The notes below the pieces were generated by a model. The model saw only the letters and a program-made list of their open reading frames with translations, made no database searches and had not been told where the DNA came from. A stretch of DNA of 64,000 nt from Edaphobacter paludis (lineage in GTDB: Bacteria > Acidobacteriota > Terriglobia > Terriglobales > Acidobacteriaceae), in contig NZ_CP121194.1 in assembly GCF_039993895.1 (NCBI RefSeq), positions 3,410,001 through 3,474,000 on the forward strand, in the 5' to 3' direction. This document shows, in pieces, positions 54,658-63,754 of this stretch; within the stretch, counting starts at the first letter, position 1; each line of letters opens with the position of its first letter. The translations under genes were made by a program, and so were the position numbers.

Positions 54658-56160
54658 CTATGCCTTGAGGCTAAAGTCCTCACGGAGCAGTGGTGAGTTG
54701 CTGGTGGCGAGCTTCAGGATGAGTTCCCCGAAGAGCGTGTTGGCCCAGGCAAACCAGGAGCGCGTGAAGTCCTTCGGATTGTCCTGCTGAAACGATTCGT
54801 GCATGAAGTAGGTGCCGCCGGTGGTGTTTCGCAGAGCATAGAGGCACTGCCGGATCTCTGCGTCATTGTTCGAGGTGAAGGCACGGGTCATAATGGACAT
54901 CGGCCAGATGTAGCCGAGGCCGATGTGGGGGCCGCCTACGCCTTCTGCCGCCTTGCCCTGGAAGAAATAAGGGTTGTCTTTGCTGAGGACGAAGCCGCGA
55001 GTGCGCTGGTAGAGCGGATCGGAGATAGAACAGGCGCCGAGGAAGGGCAGACTCAGGAGGCCGGGTGCATTGGCGTCGTCCATGCAGACGTGGTTGCCGT
55101 AGCCATCGATCTCGTAGGCGTAGATTTTGCCGTGGGTTGGATGGTCGACGATGCCGTGGCGGGCGACCGCGTCTGCTACTTCGGTGGCGAGCGCCTTGCA
55201 GTCGGAGGCGAGTGTGGGATCGGAGGACGCTGTGGCGAGCTCTGCCAACTTATGCAGCGAGGCCACAGCGAAAAGATTTGCCGGAATAAAGAAGGGATAG
55301 ATGCAGGCGTCGTCCGAAGGACGGAACATGGAGCAGATGAGGCCGTTGGGACGGACCGGGTTCCCGTATCCGGAGAGCATGAGGGTGTCGGTGGGCGATT
55401 CGGCTGCCCGCTGGAAGTGATAGGGTCCTTGATTTGTTTTGCGCTGCTGTTCGCGGAAAGTACGAACGATGGTGCGAGCGGATTGTTTCCAGGTTTCATC
55501 AAAGGGCGCGGAATTTCCGGTTGCACGCCAGTAGGAGTGCGCGAGCTGGATGGGATAGCAGAGGGAGTCGATCTCCCATTTGCGCTCGCCGACGCCGGGG
55601 TGCATGTCCGTCTTGTCCTGTAGGGACCACGAGAGCGGCGGGCTGGAGGTTGTGCGCACAAATGCGTTGGCATAGGGATCGATGAGGATCAGATGCGCCT
55701 GTCGGCGGATAACGCCTTCGAGCAGGCGGGACAGGGCTGGATCTTCTTTTGCGAAGGGAAGGTAGGGCATCACCTGTGCGGAGGAATCGCGCAGCCACAT
55801 GGCATCGATGTCGCCGGTGACGACGAAGGTGTCGGGCTTGCCGTGGATGGTGGAGGGGAATACGGTCGTGTCGAGGGTGTTGGGAAAGCAGTTTTCAAAG
55901 ATAGCGGCTAGTTGAGGGTCCGCAATTTGTTTTTTTGTGCGGACGATCGCTGCCTCGATAGCTTGACTGACAAAATGCCGCTTCGAGGGGGCAGGCCGAT
56001 GATTGTTAAAAGAGGCGGCAGGTGCGGCGAAGAGCGGCGAGGAGGTGGCCGCAGCAGCGACTAACATGCCTGAACCATGAAGCATCTGGCGACGGGTAAA
56101 GAGGCTGGGCTGCTTTTCGGTTACGGCTGTATCGCCTGGTGCGAAGGGGGGAGTTTTCAT
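54658..56160 (-). CDS. GH125 metal-independent exo-alpha-1,6-mannosidase
   Basis: 500 residues from ATG 56158-56160. A twin-arginine-like leader (TRRQMLHGSGMLVAAAATS) indicates export. The (alpha/alpha)6 GH125 fold is marked by FVVTGDIDAMWLRDSSAQV, ERKWEIDSLCYPIQLAHSYW, FRPSDDACIYPFFIPANLFA and GGTYFMHESF. It releases terminal alpha-mannose from glycans. It starts 142 bp from the divergent GH5-like gene and shares with it a LacI-type operator. Confidence 0.93.
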   Translation of the reverse strand: MKTPPFAPGDTAVTEKQPSLFTRRQMLHGSGMLVAAAATSSPLFAAPAASFNNHRPAPSKRHFVSQAIEAAIVRTKKQIADPQLAAIFENCFPNTLDTTVFPSTIHGKPDTFVVTGDIDAMWLRDSSAQVMPYLPFAKEDPALSRLLEGVIRRQAHLILIDPYANAFVRTTSSPPLSWSLQDKTDMHPGVGERKWEIDSLCYPIQLAHSYWRATGNSAPFDETWKQSARTIVRTFREQQRKTNQGPYHFQRAAESPTDTLMLSGYGNPVRPNGLICSMFRPSDDACIYPFFIPANLFAVASLHKLAELATASSDPTLASDCKALATEVADAVARHGIVDHPTHGKIYAYEIDGYGNHVCMDDANAPGLLSLPFLGACSISDPLYQRTRGFVLSKDNPYFFQGKAAEGVGGPHIGLGYIWPMSIMTRAFTSNNDAEIRQCLYALRNTTGGTYFMHESFQQDNPKDFTRSWFAWANTLFGELILKLATSNSPLLREDFSLKA

Positions 56161-56220
56161 TGTTTCCGATTCATCCTCTGCCGATTGATCGGCTAGCGTG
56201 AGTATAGCCAAACTGTGGCA

Positions 56221-56234
56221 TGTAAGCGCTTGCA
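56221..56234. promoter_or_regulatory. LacI-family-type operator in the GH125/GH5 divergent promoter
   Basis: TGTAAGCGCTTGCA matches the LacI/CcpA-type consensus TGTAANCGNTTACA except for one base pair. It lies between the divergent starts at 56160 (-) and 56303 (+); a TATGAT -10 box for the plus-strand gene sits 12 bases downstream (56246-56251), so the site overlaps the -35 region. Confidence 0.7.
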
Positions 56235-56302
56235 AGCAATTGCTATATGATGAGGGCCAGGATTCAAAGCCCCTTACTCCTGCTCCTAAAAGGTTCTCGC
56301 GC

Positions 56303-57427
56303 ATGAAGCTCAAACTCGTCCTCGTTCTCGGTCTTGCCATTCTGGAGACAGCCTCCGTGTTAGGTCAGGGACGTCCAAGATGGACGGAAAAGCAGGCGAA
56401 TGACTGGTACGCCAAGCAGCCATGGCTTGTGGGCGCAAACTTCATTCCATCCGATGCCATCAACGAGCTTGAGATGTTTCAGGCGGCCACCTTCAATCCC
56501 GGATTGAACGACAAGGAGCTTGGTCTCGGCGAGTCGATTGGGATGAACACGATGCGAGTGTTTTTGCAGGACCAGCTCTGGCAGCAAGATCCCGAGGGCT
56601 TCAAAAAACGGCTCGATACATTTTTGAGCATCGCGGCGAAACACCATATCCGGCCGCTGCTGGTGTTGTTCGATTCGTGCTGGGAGACTGACCCGCATCT
56701 GGGACCCCAGCATCCGCCGATTCCGGGGGTTCACAACTCGGGGTGGGTGCAGAGTCCGGGCAAGCGGGAGTTGCTCGACCGCTCCTATGAGCCGAAGTTG
56801 AAGGCATACGTCGAAGGCGTGGTTGGAGCGTTCGCAAATGACGATCGCATCCTCGGTTGGGATGTGTGGAATGAGCCTGACAATGGCGGCGGGGACAAGG
56901 AAGCGGACGTTCCGGCGAAGGTGAAACGCGTGGACGAACTGCTTCCGAAAGCTTTTGCGTGGGCGCGAGCGGCGCATCCGTCACAGCCGCTTACCAGCGG
57001 CGTCTGGGTTGGCAACTGGTCTGATCCTGCGAAGGAGAGTGCGACTACCAAGATTCAGCTTGCCGAGTCCGATGTGATCTCGTTTCACAACTACGGCTGG
57101 CCGGAGGAGTTCGAGGCACGGATCAAGGAGCTGGAGCCGCAGCACAGGCCGATTCTCTGCACCGAGTACATGGCGCGCGGCGCGGGAAGCACGTTTGACG
57201 GTTCCCTGCCCATCGCGAAGAAGTACAACGTCGCGGCGATCAACTGGGGACTGGTGGCAGGCAAGACGCAGACCTATCTGCCTTGGGACTCGTGGAAGCG
57301 CCCTTATGTGCTGATAGAGCCAACTGTCTGGTTCCATGAAGTGTTCCGTCAGGACGACACACCTTACCGACAGCATGAGGTCGATCTGATCCGCCAGCTT
57401 ACGGGCCGTGGCACGCCTGCCAACTAG
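56303..57427 (+). CDS. Exported GH5-like glycoside hydrolase (clan GH-A)
   Basis: 374 residues from ATG 56303, opening a signal peptide (MKLKLVLVLGLAILETASVLGQ). Clan GH-A barrel with acid/base Glu191 in GWDVWNEPDNGG and nucleophile Glu288 in ILCTEYMARG; GANFIPSDAINELEMFQ and MNTMRVFLQDQLWQQDP are the substrate-side strands. Relatives are annotated as cellulases or 1,4-beta-xylanases, but many act on mannosides or are uncharacterised. Context with GH125 and GH51 suggests a hemicellulose or glycan target. Confidence 0.88.
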   Translation: MKLKLVLVLGLAILETASVLGQGRPRWTEKQANDWYAKQPWLVGANFIPSDAINELEMFQAATFNPGLNDKELGLGESIGMNTMRVFLQDQLWQQDPEGFKKRLDTFLSIAAKHHIRPLLVLFDSCWETDPHLGPQHPPIPGVHNSGWVQSPGKRELLDRSYEPKLKAYVEGVVGAFANDDRILGWDVWNEPDNGGGDKEADVPAKVKRVDELLPKAFAWARAAHPSQPLTSGVWVGNWSDPAKESATTKIQLAESDVISFHNYGWPEEFEARIKELEPQHRPILCTEYMARGAGSTFDGSLPIAKKYNVAAINWGLVAGKTQTYLPWDSWKRPYVLIEPTVWFHEVFRQDDTPYRQHEVDLIRQLTGRGTPAN

Positions 57428-57465
57428 TTTGATGGCGGTATTGAAGCCCCTCTGGAACAGACATG

Positions 57466-57499
57466 CTCTTACGGCACGATTGAAGACGTGCCGTAAGAG
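57466..57499. terminator. Bidirectional terminator between GH5-like and GH51 genes
   Basis: Perfect 13-bp arms CTCTTACGGCACG and CGTGCCGTAAGAG with an 8-nt loop (ATTGAAGA), followed on the plus strand by a T-rich TTGTTCTCCTT. It lies between the convergent stops at 57427 and 57526. Confidence 0.8.
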
Positions 57500-57525
57500 T
57501 TGTTCTCCTTCTGATCACCGTCGAG

Positions 57526-59583
57526 CTATTGCATGGGTATCTCGATGACGGTCACACTCGCGTTGGGGAACTTGTGCGAGAAAGATCCGTGGACCGCTTC
57601 GGTTTGAGTGACAGGTTTGACCTTGTTTGGATCCTTCGCGTCATTCTCGGCAAGGATGCTATCTGCCGCGAGCGTTGTGACCTTTGCCGATCTTCCCTTG
57701 ACGCCAAGACTCGTCAGGTCGAAGCTGGCTGTCAGCGATTGCGTCAGGTGGCGATTCACGCAGAGAAGGATCAGAGACTTGCCTCCCGTAGACTCGGCCG
57801 CCACTACATCGAGATAAGGAACGTTCGCGATCTCGGGCAAGCGCTTGACGCCTTGCGTTACTGAATAGGCCGGCGAATTCGATTGCACCTTGAGGAGAGT
57901 GTGCGGCTCAGCGTTCGCGTACTCTCGGAGAACCCAGTACGCGGGTGCCCCATAGACCTGCCCGTGCTTGCTCCAGATGCCACCGAACTCCATGATGCCG
58001 GTCATGTCAGAGATGGGAACGATATCCGAGTTGCGGATGATCATATTCAGGAAGCCGCCCGCGAAGAGCGCTCCGCCCATATTGGTGAAGTTCAGCCCTG
58101 TATGCGTTTCGGAGATCATCAGCCATTCGGTAAAGGCCGTCTTCACACGGTCGCGATGCGGACTCTGCTGGATCTGCTCGTGGATGGCGTGCATCTGCTT
58201 TTCAAGACCGATCGGCAGAGCGAGGCTCGCCATGGTGCGGAACTGAGAGGTTGAAGCGGGCATCTGCACACTATCGTTGACCACAAAATGAGTGGAAAGA
58301 TAATCGAATGTTCCTGGAGGATTGCTCAACTGCGCGGCATTCCAGTCGCGGAAGTGGTCTTCATCAGCGCCGGTGGCGATCAAACGCGCTGTTGGATCGA
58401 CCTTACGCACCGCTTCGCTTACGTTGCGAGTCTTCTCGGCCACGCGCTCCAGACTCGGATAGCCCACCTGGAAGTCTCCCCAAAGCTCATTGCCCAACTC
58501 CCACAGCAGTCCACCTTTGTGATTGTCCCAATGCTGATCGACATACTGCACCCATGCCGCGGCCTTCTGCGGAGTATCCGTGCCGAGGTTGAGCGCGATT
58601 TGCGGTTGTGCATGAATGAGTTTGCAGAATTCAAGGAACTCGTCGGTGCCGAAGGTGTTGTACTCGGGGATGCCCCATGAGACGTTAAGCTTGCTGACCC
58701 GCTTGTCTCGTGGGCCGATGCCATCTTTCCAGTCGTAAGCGGAGGTGAAGTTGCCGCCGAAGCGGATGAGAGGCGAATGCAGATCGCGGGCCATCGCGAT
58801 GACGTCGGGGTCCATGCCGTCGACATTATCGGCAGGCATGAGGGAGGCCTGATCCACTTCGACGCGCGCATCATTGTTGAGCGCGATGACAAAATCTACC
58901 GGATCGAGTGGAGCTACTTGTCCCGCCTTGAGCGTAAGTTGGAAGGTGTACTTCGTCCATGAAGCCGCCGCCGCATTGAGGCTCTGTGTGGCGAGGATGC
59001 TGTCCTTCTGGCCATGGGCGCGGAGAGAGACTGTGACAGTGGCCGGTCCCTCCATATGCTTCAGCCAAACGCTTCCGGTGTAGCTAAGTTCGCGGTGCAC
59101 GGGTAGGTACACCATCTGGCGGATACCTACTTCTTTGCCCGGCAGCGACATGATGAGGAGCGAGCGAGTGGAGTTAGCCGCGTCTCCCCATACAGGGAGA
59201 TAGCGCGTGCCCTGCGCCTGGTCGAGCGGTTCCCATGGCAGGGGGATACCGAGTTGTGACGCTCGCCGCAGCTCTGGACGCTCACGCAGCATGTTGGCGA
59301 TGTTCCCTGCGCTCCACAAGCCATCTTCAAAGCTGGGATTTTCGAGCGCATCGGCCCAGAGGCCGCCGTAGGTCGACTTACCGATAGGCTCAAGAAAACT
59401 GCCGAAGACTGAGGCGGGAATTACTTCAGGCGTTGCAGGACGGGTGATGTTCACCTCGATGGGCGCATCGGAAATAGTAGCATTTGTAATCTGCGCGGAC
59501 AGTGTGCCGGGGGTCATGACTGTGAGACCGGTGAAAAAGGCAACTTGTGCGAAAGTTCTTAGAGAAGGAAGGGTACGACTCAC
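57526..59583 (-). CDS. GH51-type alpha-L-arabinofuranosidase
   Basis: 685 residues from GTG 59581-59583, chosen because AAGGAGG stands 7 bases upstream and the product opens a signal peptide (VSRTLPSLRTFAQVAFFTG). The N-terminal carbohydrate-binding-like region leads to a GH-A barrel: FGSFLEPIGKSTYGGLWAD, RFGGNFTSAYDWKDGIGP, acid/base Glu in LLWELGNELWGDFQVGYP, nucleophile Glu in TAFTEWLMISE. The C-terminal arabinofuranosidase domain is present. Removes arabinose from arabinoxylan or arabinan in the periplasm or outside. Confidence 0.9.
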   Translation of the reverse strand: MSRTLPSLRTFAQVAFFTGLTVMTPGTLSAQITNATISDAPIEVNITRPATPEVIPASVFGSFLEPIGKSTYGGLWADALENPSFEDGLWSAGNIANMLRERPELRRASQLGIPLPWEPLDQAQGTRYLPVWGDAANSTRSLLIMSLPGKEVGIRQMVYLPVHRELSYTGSVWLKHMEGPATVTVSLRAHGQKDSILATQSLNAAAASWTKYTFQLTLKAGQVAPLDPVDFVIALNNDARVEVDQASLMPADNVDGMDPDVIAMARDLHSPLIRFGGNFTSAYDWKDGIGPRDKRVSKLNVSWGIPEYNTFGTDEFLEFCKLIHAQPQIALNLGTDTPQKAAAWVQYVDQHWDNHKGGLLWELGNELWGDFQVGYPSLERVAEKTRNVSEAVRKVDPTARLIATGADEDHFRDWNAAQLSNPPGTFDYLSTHFVVNDSVQMPASTSQFRTMASLALPIGLEKQMHAIHEQIQQSPHRDRVKTAFTEWLMISETHTGLNFTNMGGALFAGGFLNMIIRNSDIVPISDMTGIMEFGGIWSKHGQVYGAPAYWVLREYANAEPHTLLKVQSNSPAYSVTQGVKRLPEIANVPYLDVVAAESTGGKSLILLCVNRHLTQSLTASFDLTSLGVKGRSAKVTTLAADSILAENDAKDPNKVKPVTQTEAVHGSFSHKFPNASVTVIEIPMQ

Positions 59584-59647
59584 AGGTAAGGCCTCCTTGT
59601 AGAAAAGCCGGATCGTTAGAAAGAAATGGCGGATAAGAAAAAGATGA

Positions 59648-59675
59648 GGGCGGGAAGCTGATAGCTTCCGCGCCC
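59648..59675 (-). terminator. Rho-independent terminator of the TonB receptor gene
   Basis: Inner arms GGAAGCT/AGCTTCC with a GAT loop, extended by GGGC/GCCC with one bulge. Reading on the minus strand the hairpin is followed by TCATCTTTTTC, giving a conventional intrinsic terminator 39 bases after the receptor stop. Confidence 0.8.
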
Positions 59676-59713
59676 CCAAAGGATAGCTCGGCGATAGTCG
59701 GCCGCGCAGATGG

Positions 59714-62700
59714 TTAGAACTGAACGCGCCCCGTAATCTGAATGTTTCTGGGGCCGTTGATGTTGCTTGTTGGAACGCCGAAGAACTGATCGTAGGGTTG
59801 AGTGTCCGGCGTAGCGAAGATATGACGGTTGAACCCATTCAACAGTTCGACTTTGAGGGTGAACAAGACATTCTCTGTGACAGGCGTCTTTTTCAGGATG
59901 CTGAAGTCCTCGTTGTAGTACTTGAAGTTGCGGATTTCTCCGGTAACGCGGGGCACGTTTCCGAAGAGGAAGCCACCGTTGTCGCAAGTAGGACATGTAA
60001 CCACATTTCCTACCTGCCGCGCCCGGCGCACACGGTAGTCAGCCGTGTTCTGGTCGATAAATGCAGGAGCGTTCTGTAGAGCAGCATACCCCGGATTGTC
60101 CGATTGTCCGTTCTGAGGATTGGTCGGAATCATCAGACCGTTGAAGATTGAGTCAACATTCGGATCCGGACCGGCCAGACTGTTGTTGTTTTTCAGCTCG
60201 CGGAATGGATCCAGCTTCCCACTGCGGCGAGCGTTGCTCGATAGTTGCGAACCTGGGTTCCGGGTAAAGCTGATGCAGTTGTCCCAGCCGGGAATGCCGC
60301 TGGCGCAGCCGAAGGTAAACGGCTCGCCGGACTGGTAGCGCTGGACCCCGCCGACCTCAAAGCCGCTGATGAGCGCGCTGGCAAACCGGTTATGGAAGTT
60401 GAGGAACTTCTTGTTCTTTCCGAACGGAAGCTCATAGAGATAGCTGATGACGAAGGTGTGCGGGATGTCCTGGTTCGAAATTGATTTTTGACTCTTCGAA
60501 TTGAACGGGTCCTGCTCTTGCTGAACTCCGTTGGTTACATTAATGAGCGAATCCGCATTGGTAATCGTCTTCGACCATGTATAGGAAGCCTGCATATTCA
60601 ATCCCTGGGAGAAGCGGCGTTCCAGACTGGCGATGAGCGCTTCGTAGGAAGAGTGGCCGACGTTCTGCAGGCAGCAATCTGTCGCAATGTAGCCATACTG
60701 CGGGAAGGGGCGGATAGCCCGTTGCACCTGGCCGTTGAAGGCCGTGTAAGGCTTTGCCACTCCATTGGCCACCAGGTCATAGCTGGTGAGAGCATCGCCA
60801 CGCGCGAAGTTGGACTTCGCCATGTTGTTGATGTTCTCTTCCTGCGACTTGAGATGCGCGCCCGAGTTGCCGATATAGCCAACGGTCATGATCAGGTCCT
60901 TCGCCAACTGCTGCTGGACCTGCATGTTCCACTGATTCAACATTCCTGGACGACCATACGACGATTTGATGAAGTTGCCGAACGAATTTGGCGAGTCTGC
61001 GTTGCCGTTATCCAACTGGCCGGGATCGAGGTTGATGCCGGCTTGATAGGCAGGCAAGCCGCCGTCGATGCTGAAGGCCGGATCGAAGCCGTTGGAACCG
61101 AAGTTCGGATTGGCGGTATAACCGGTGCGGGTATCACCCCCGAAGTCGCTGTACTGCAGAGGAGCATAGAGCACCGCGAAGCCACCGCGGAAGACGGTTT
61201 TGCCATCGCTATTGCCCGGCGTATATGCAAAGCCAATGCGAGGAGCGAGGTCCTTGAACCAGGTATCTGCCCAACGCTTATTGCAGTTGTTGCAATTTGA
61301 CGCGAAGACAAGTGCTCCAGGGGTCCCGGTCTTGGGGTCGATGGCTGTCGTGCTGAAGTTAGAGGTGTCATTCCGCTTCTCACGACGCGGACGGTCCACG
61401 CTGTAGCGAAGACCGATATTGAGCACAAGGTTATTGGTCGCCTTCAAGTCGTCCTGAATGAAACCGGCGTAGTAGTCCTGCAGCCACTGCGCCTGATGGA
61501 AGGGCACGGAAACACCGCCGAAGTCAGCCGTACCAAGCAGAAGGCTGGCGAAACCGTTCCCGGTACCCTGCGAGAAAGCACCTGTCTGGGTGGCCTTTGT
61601 TTCGCCACCCTGAAAGCTGAAATTACCGTTCAGCCCATCATTCGCAATTGCCGAATACTGCTGATAGCGGTAATCCAGGCCAAACTTGAAGCTGTTACGA
61701 CCTTTTTGCCAGCTTATGGAATCGTTTAGGCGAATTCCGTTATCCACGTTATCGTCGTTCTGGTTGCGGCTGAGATCACTGTAGCCGCCGATAGAAAAGT
61801 GAGGCAGGCCAGTAGTGATGTTGCCTATGCCCAGTTGCTTGGCATAGTTAGTACCGCTGGCAGCCTCGAAAGAACCGTTGATTGAATTGGTCCGATTGGT
61901 CCCGATATTAAGGTGATTTAGGATGTTCGGCGTGATGACGTAATCCCATCCGCCGCGCCCGTAATGGGTGATGAAGTCCTGCGTCTGGGTGATGTAGTCC
62001 TGGGGACCGAGGAATGCACGATTCGTCGGGCTGTTGCGGGTATTTTCACGGGCGCTGTAGGAGCCGTAGATCTTATTTTTGTCGTTGATCGACTCATCAA
62101 TACGAACTGTGTACGTTGTGTTGGTGAGCGGCGAAGACGAGGTAAGGGTGTAGTTGTTATTCAGCGCATTGCTAGTTGGAGCGGGATAAAGATTGGCGAT
62201 GTTTTGCCCAACCTGGCTGAAGCGGGCCGATGGGATCACGTTGAAGTTTGCCGGGAAGGGGGACGTTGCCGTCGCCGGTGCCGTTCCGAAAGGCAGTCGG
62301 CAACGGACCCCATTCACGGTCCTTGTTGTCGAAGGATCGAAGATTTCACCGAAGAAGATGGGGCTTCCGTCGCAGGGGTTTATCTGGCCGGTGGGGCCGT
62401 TGATCAGCCGGTCCTGGAAGTTACCGGCTCGCTCTGCCGTCGTAGGAACGGTGCTGGTTTGCGGTCCACCGAGTGTCTGGCGGTACTGCTCCCAGGCGAA
62501 GAAGAAGAAGGTCTTGTCCTTGCCGTTGTACAGGTGTGGAATAACGACCGGACCGCCTAGACTGCCGCCATAATCGTTCTTCTTGTCGTTACCACGATTG
62601 AAGTTCTTTTCCTGCGGATCGCCAATCGACTGGTAATAGGCTTTTTTGCCGTTGTTGAACCAGTCATTCGCATCCAGAGCTTCGTTCTTGAAGATGTCAA

Positions 62701-63499
62701 AGACCGTGCCGTGGTAGGAGTTGGTACCGCTCTTCGTGACAAAGTTCTCGATACCACCTGTGGTCCGGCCAAACTCGGCTGCAGGGGTAGAGGTCGTGAC
62801 TTTGAACTCCGAGATAGCCTCGACCGAAGGTGCCGCCTCGTCGAACGAGGAGCCGTTCTCCGTTCGCACGATTGAAGCACCGTCCAGAAGAATTTCGTTT
62901 CCGAAGTTCTGGCCGCCGCCTAGTTTATTGAGAAAGATACCGTTGCTGTTGTTTGCGGAACCTGGTCCCGTTGTGCCGGGAACGAGAAATACGAATGCTT
63001 CTGGCGAGCGCAGCGCGCCGACACCGCCGAGAGCGAGGGGAAGGTCGACGATCTGTCGAGTTGTAACCGTTCCGCCGACCTCGGAAGATTGCGTTTCAAT
63101 GGTGGGGGCGTTGGATTCAACCGTCACGGTCTCGTTCGTGCCGCCGACGCTCAGTGTGATGTTGAAGGCAGTTACCGTTCCGACCCGAATCTCGACCCCG
63201 GTATTGACGGTCGACTTGAAACCGGGTGCCGTGGTCGAGACCGTGTACCGACCTAACTGAATGGAGGGAAAGCGGTAGCTTCCGGCACTGGTCGATATGG
63301 CACTGTAAGTGGAACCCGTCGCCTCATTCTTGGCGGTTATGGTCGCATTGGCGATCTGGGCGCCAGTGCTGTCGAGTACGTTTCCCGAGAGCTGCCCTTC
63401 GTTTGTTTGGGCGGCTGCAAAACCGACGAAAAGAAAGATTACTGCCAAAGCGGTCGCACCGCTGACGATATACCGCTTAAATTGATGAATTAGGCTCAC
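59714..63499 (-). CDS. Oar-like TonB-dependent outer-membrane receptor with carboxypeptidase-regulatory domain
   Basis: 1261 residues from GTG 63497-63499 with GGAGGG upstream. Signal peptide 1-31; CarboxypepD_reg-like beta sandwich about 35-125 (GQLSGNVLDSTGAQIANATI; YRFPSIQLGRYTVSTTAPGF); plug domain about 130-280 (EILLDGASIVRTENG; STPAAEFGRTTGGIENFVT); then the long 22-strand barrel ending NIQITGRVQF. In Acidobacteriota these receptors accompany glycoside hydrolases and are thought to import oligosaccharides. The promoter carries a LacI-type operator. Confidence 0.95.
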   Translation of the reverse strand: MSLIHQFKRYIVSGATALAVIFLFVGFAAAQTNEGQLSGNVLDSTGAQIANATITAKNEATGSTYSAISTSAGSYRFPSIQLGRYTVSTTAPGFKSTVNTGVEIRVGTVTAFNITLSVGGTNETVTVESNAPTIETQSSEVGGTVTTRQIVDLPLALGGVGALRSPEAFVFLVPGTTGPGSANNSNGIFLNKLGGGQNFGNEILLDGASIVRTENGSSFDEAAPSVEAISEFKVTTSTPAAEFGRTTGGIENFVTKSGTNSYHGTVFDIFKNEALDANDWFNNGKKAYYQSIGDPQEKNFNRGNDKKNDYGGSLGGPVVIPHLYNGKDKTFFFFAWEQYRQTLGGPQTSTVPTTAERAGNFQDRLINGPTGQINPCDGSPIFFGEIFDPSTTRTVNGVRCRLPFGTAPATATSPFPANFNVIPSARFSQVGQNIANLYPAPTSNALNNNYTLTSSSPLTNTTYTVRIDESINDKNKIYGSYSARENTRNSPTNRAFLGPQDYITQTQDFITHYGRGGWDYVITPNILNHLNIGTNRTNSINGSFEAASGTNYAKQLGIGNITTGLPHFSIGGYSDLSRNQNDDNVDNGIRLNDSISWQKGRNSFKFGLDYRYQQYSAIANDGLNGNFSFQGGETKATQTGAFSQGTGNGFASLLLGTADFGGVSVPFHQAQWLQDYYAGFIQDDLKATNNLVLNIGLRYSVDRPRREKRNDTSNFSTTAIDPKTGTPGALVFASNCNNCNKRWADTWFKDLAPRIGFAYTPGNSDGKTVFRGGFAVLYAPLQYSDFGGDTRTGYTANPNFGSNGFDPAFSIDGGLPAYQAGINLDPGQLDNGNADSPNSFGNFIKSSYGRPGMLNQWNMQVQQQLAKDLIMTVGYIGNSGAHLKSQEENINNMAKSNFARGDALTSYDLVANGVAKPYTAFNGQVQRAIRPFPQYGYIATDCCLQNVGHSSYEALIASLERRFSQGLNMQASYTWSKTITNADSLINVTNGVQQEQDPFNSKSQKSISNQDIPHTFVISYLYELPFGKNKKFLNFHNRFASALISGFEVGGVQRYQSGEPFTFGCASGIPGWDNCISFTRNPGSQLSSNARRSGKLDPFRELKNNNSLAGPDPNVDSIFNGLMIPTNPQNGQSDNPGYAALQNAPAFIDQNTADYRVRRARQVGNVVTCPTCDNGGFLFGNVPRVTGEIRNFKYYNEDFSILKKTPVTENVLFTLKVELLNGFNRHIFATPDTQPYDQFFGVPTSNINGPRNIQITGRVQF

Positions 63500-63609
63500 A
63501 TGCCCTCCAAAAAAGTTCTGCTTTTAACTCACTGCTGTAGCGCATTTGTAAGCGCATCAGGGATGTCGCGCTCTACGTTGCGTTTTCTCGATGGAAAATT
63601 CTGTGCATT

Positions 63610-63623
63610 TGTAACCGGTTACA
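63610..63623. promoter_or_regulatory. LacI-family operator, perfect palindrome
   Basis: TGTAACCGGTTACA is a perfect 14-bp palindrome of the LacI/GalR class. It lies on the transcript side of the predicted minus-strand promoter (-10 at 63639-63644), the classical position for a repressor. A weaker related site, TGTAAGCGCATCAG, occurs at 63547-63560. Confidence 0.78.
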
Positions 63624-63638
63624 GTCTTCTGTAATCGA

Positions 63639-63668
63639 ATGCTAGCCATCCGGTCATCTGACTGTCAA
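63639..63668 (-). promoter_or_regulatory. Sigma-70-type promoter of the TonB receptor gene
   Basis: On the minus strand TTGACA (63663-63668) and TAGCAT (63639-63644) are separated by 18 bp. The consensus -35 box and the adjoining operator make this the most convincing promoter in the window. Confidence 0.6.
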
Positions 63669-63754
63669 CCTTTTAATTGAATTGAGTCTCCACCTGTGCA
63701 CTCACCCGCAAATAAATCTGCCAGTTGAGGCCCATTGGTTTGAACCGAAACCTT

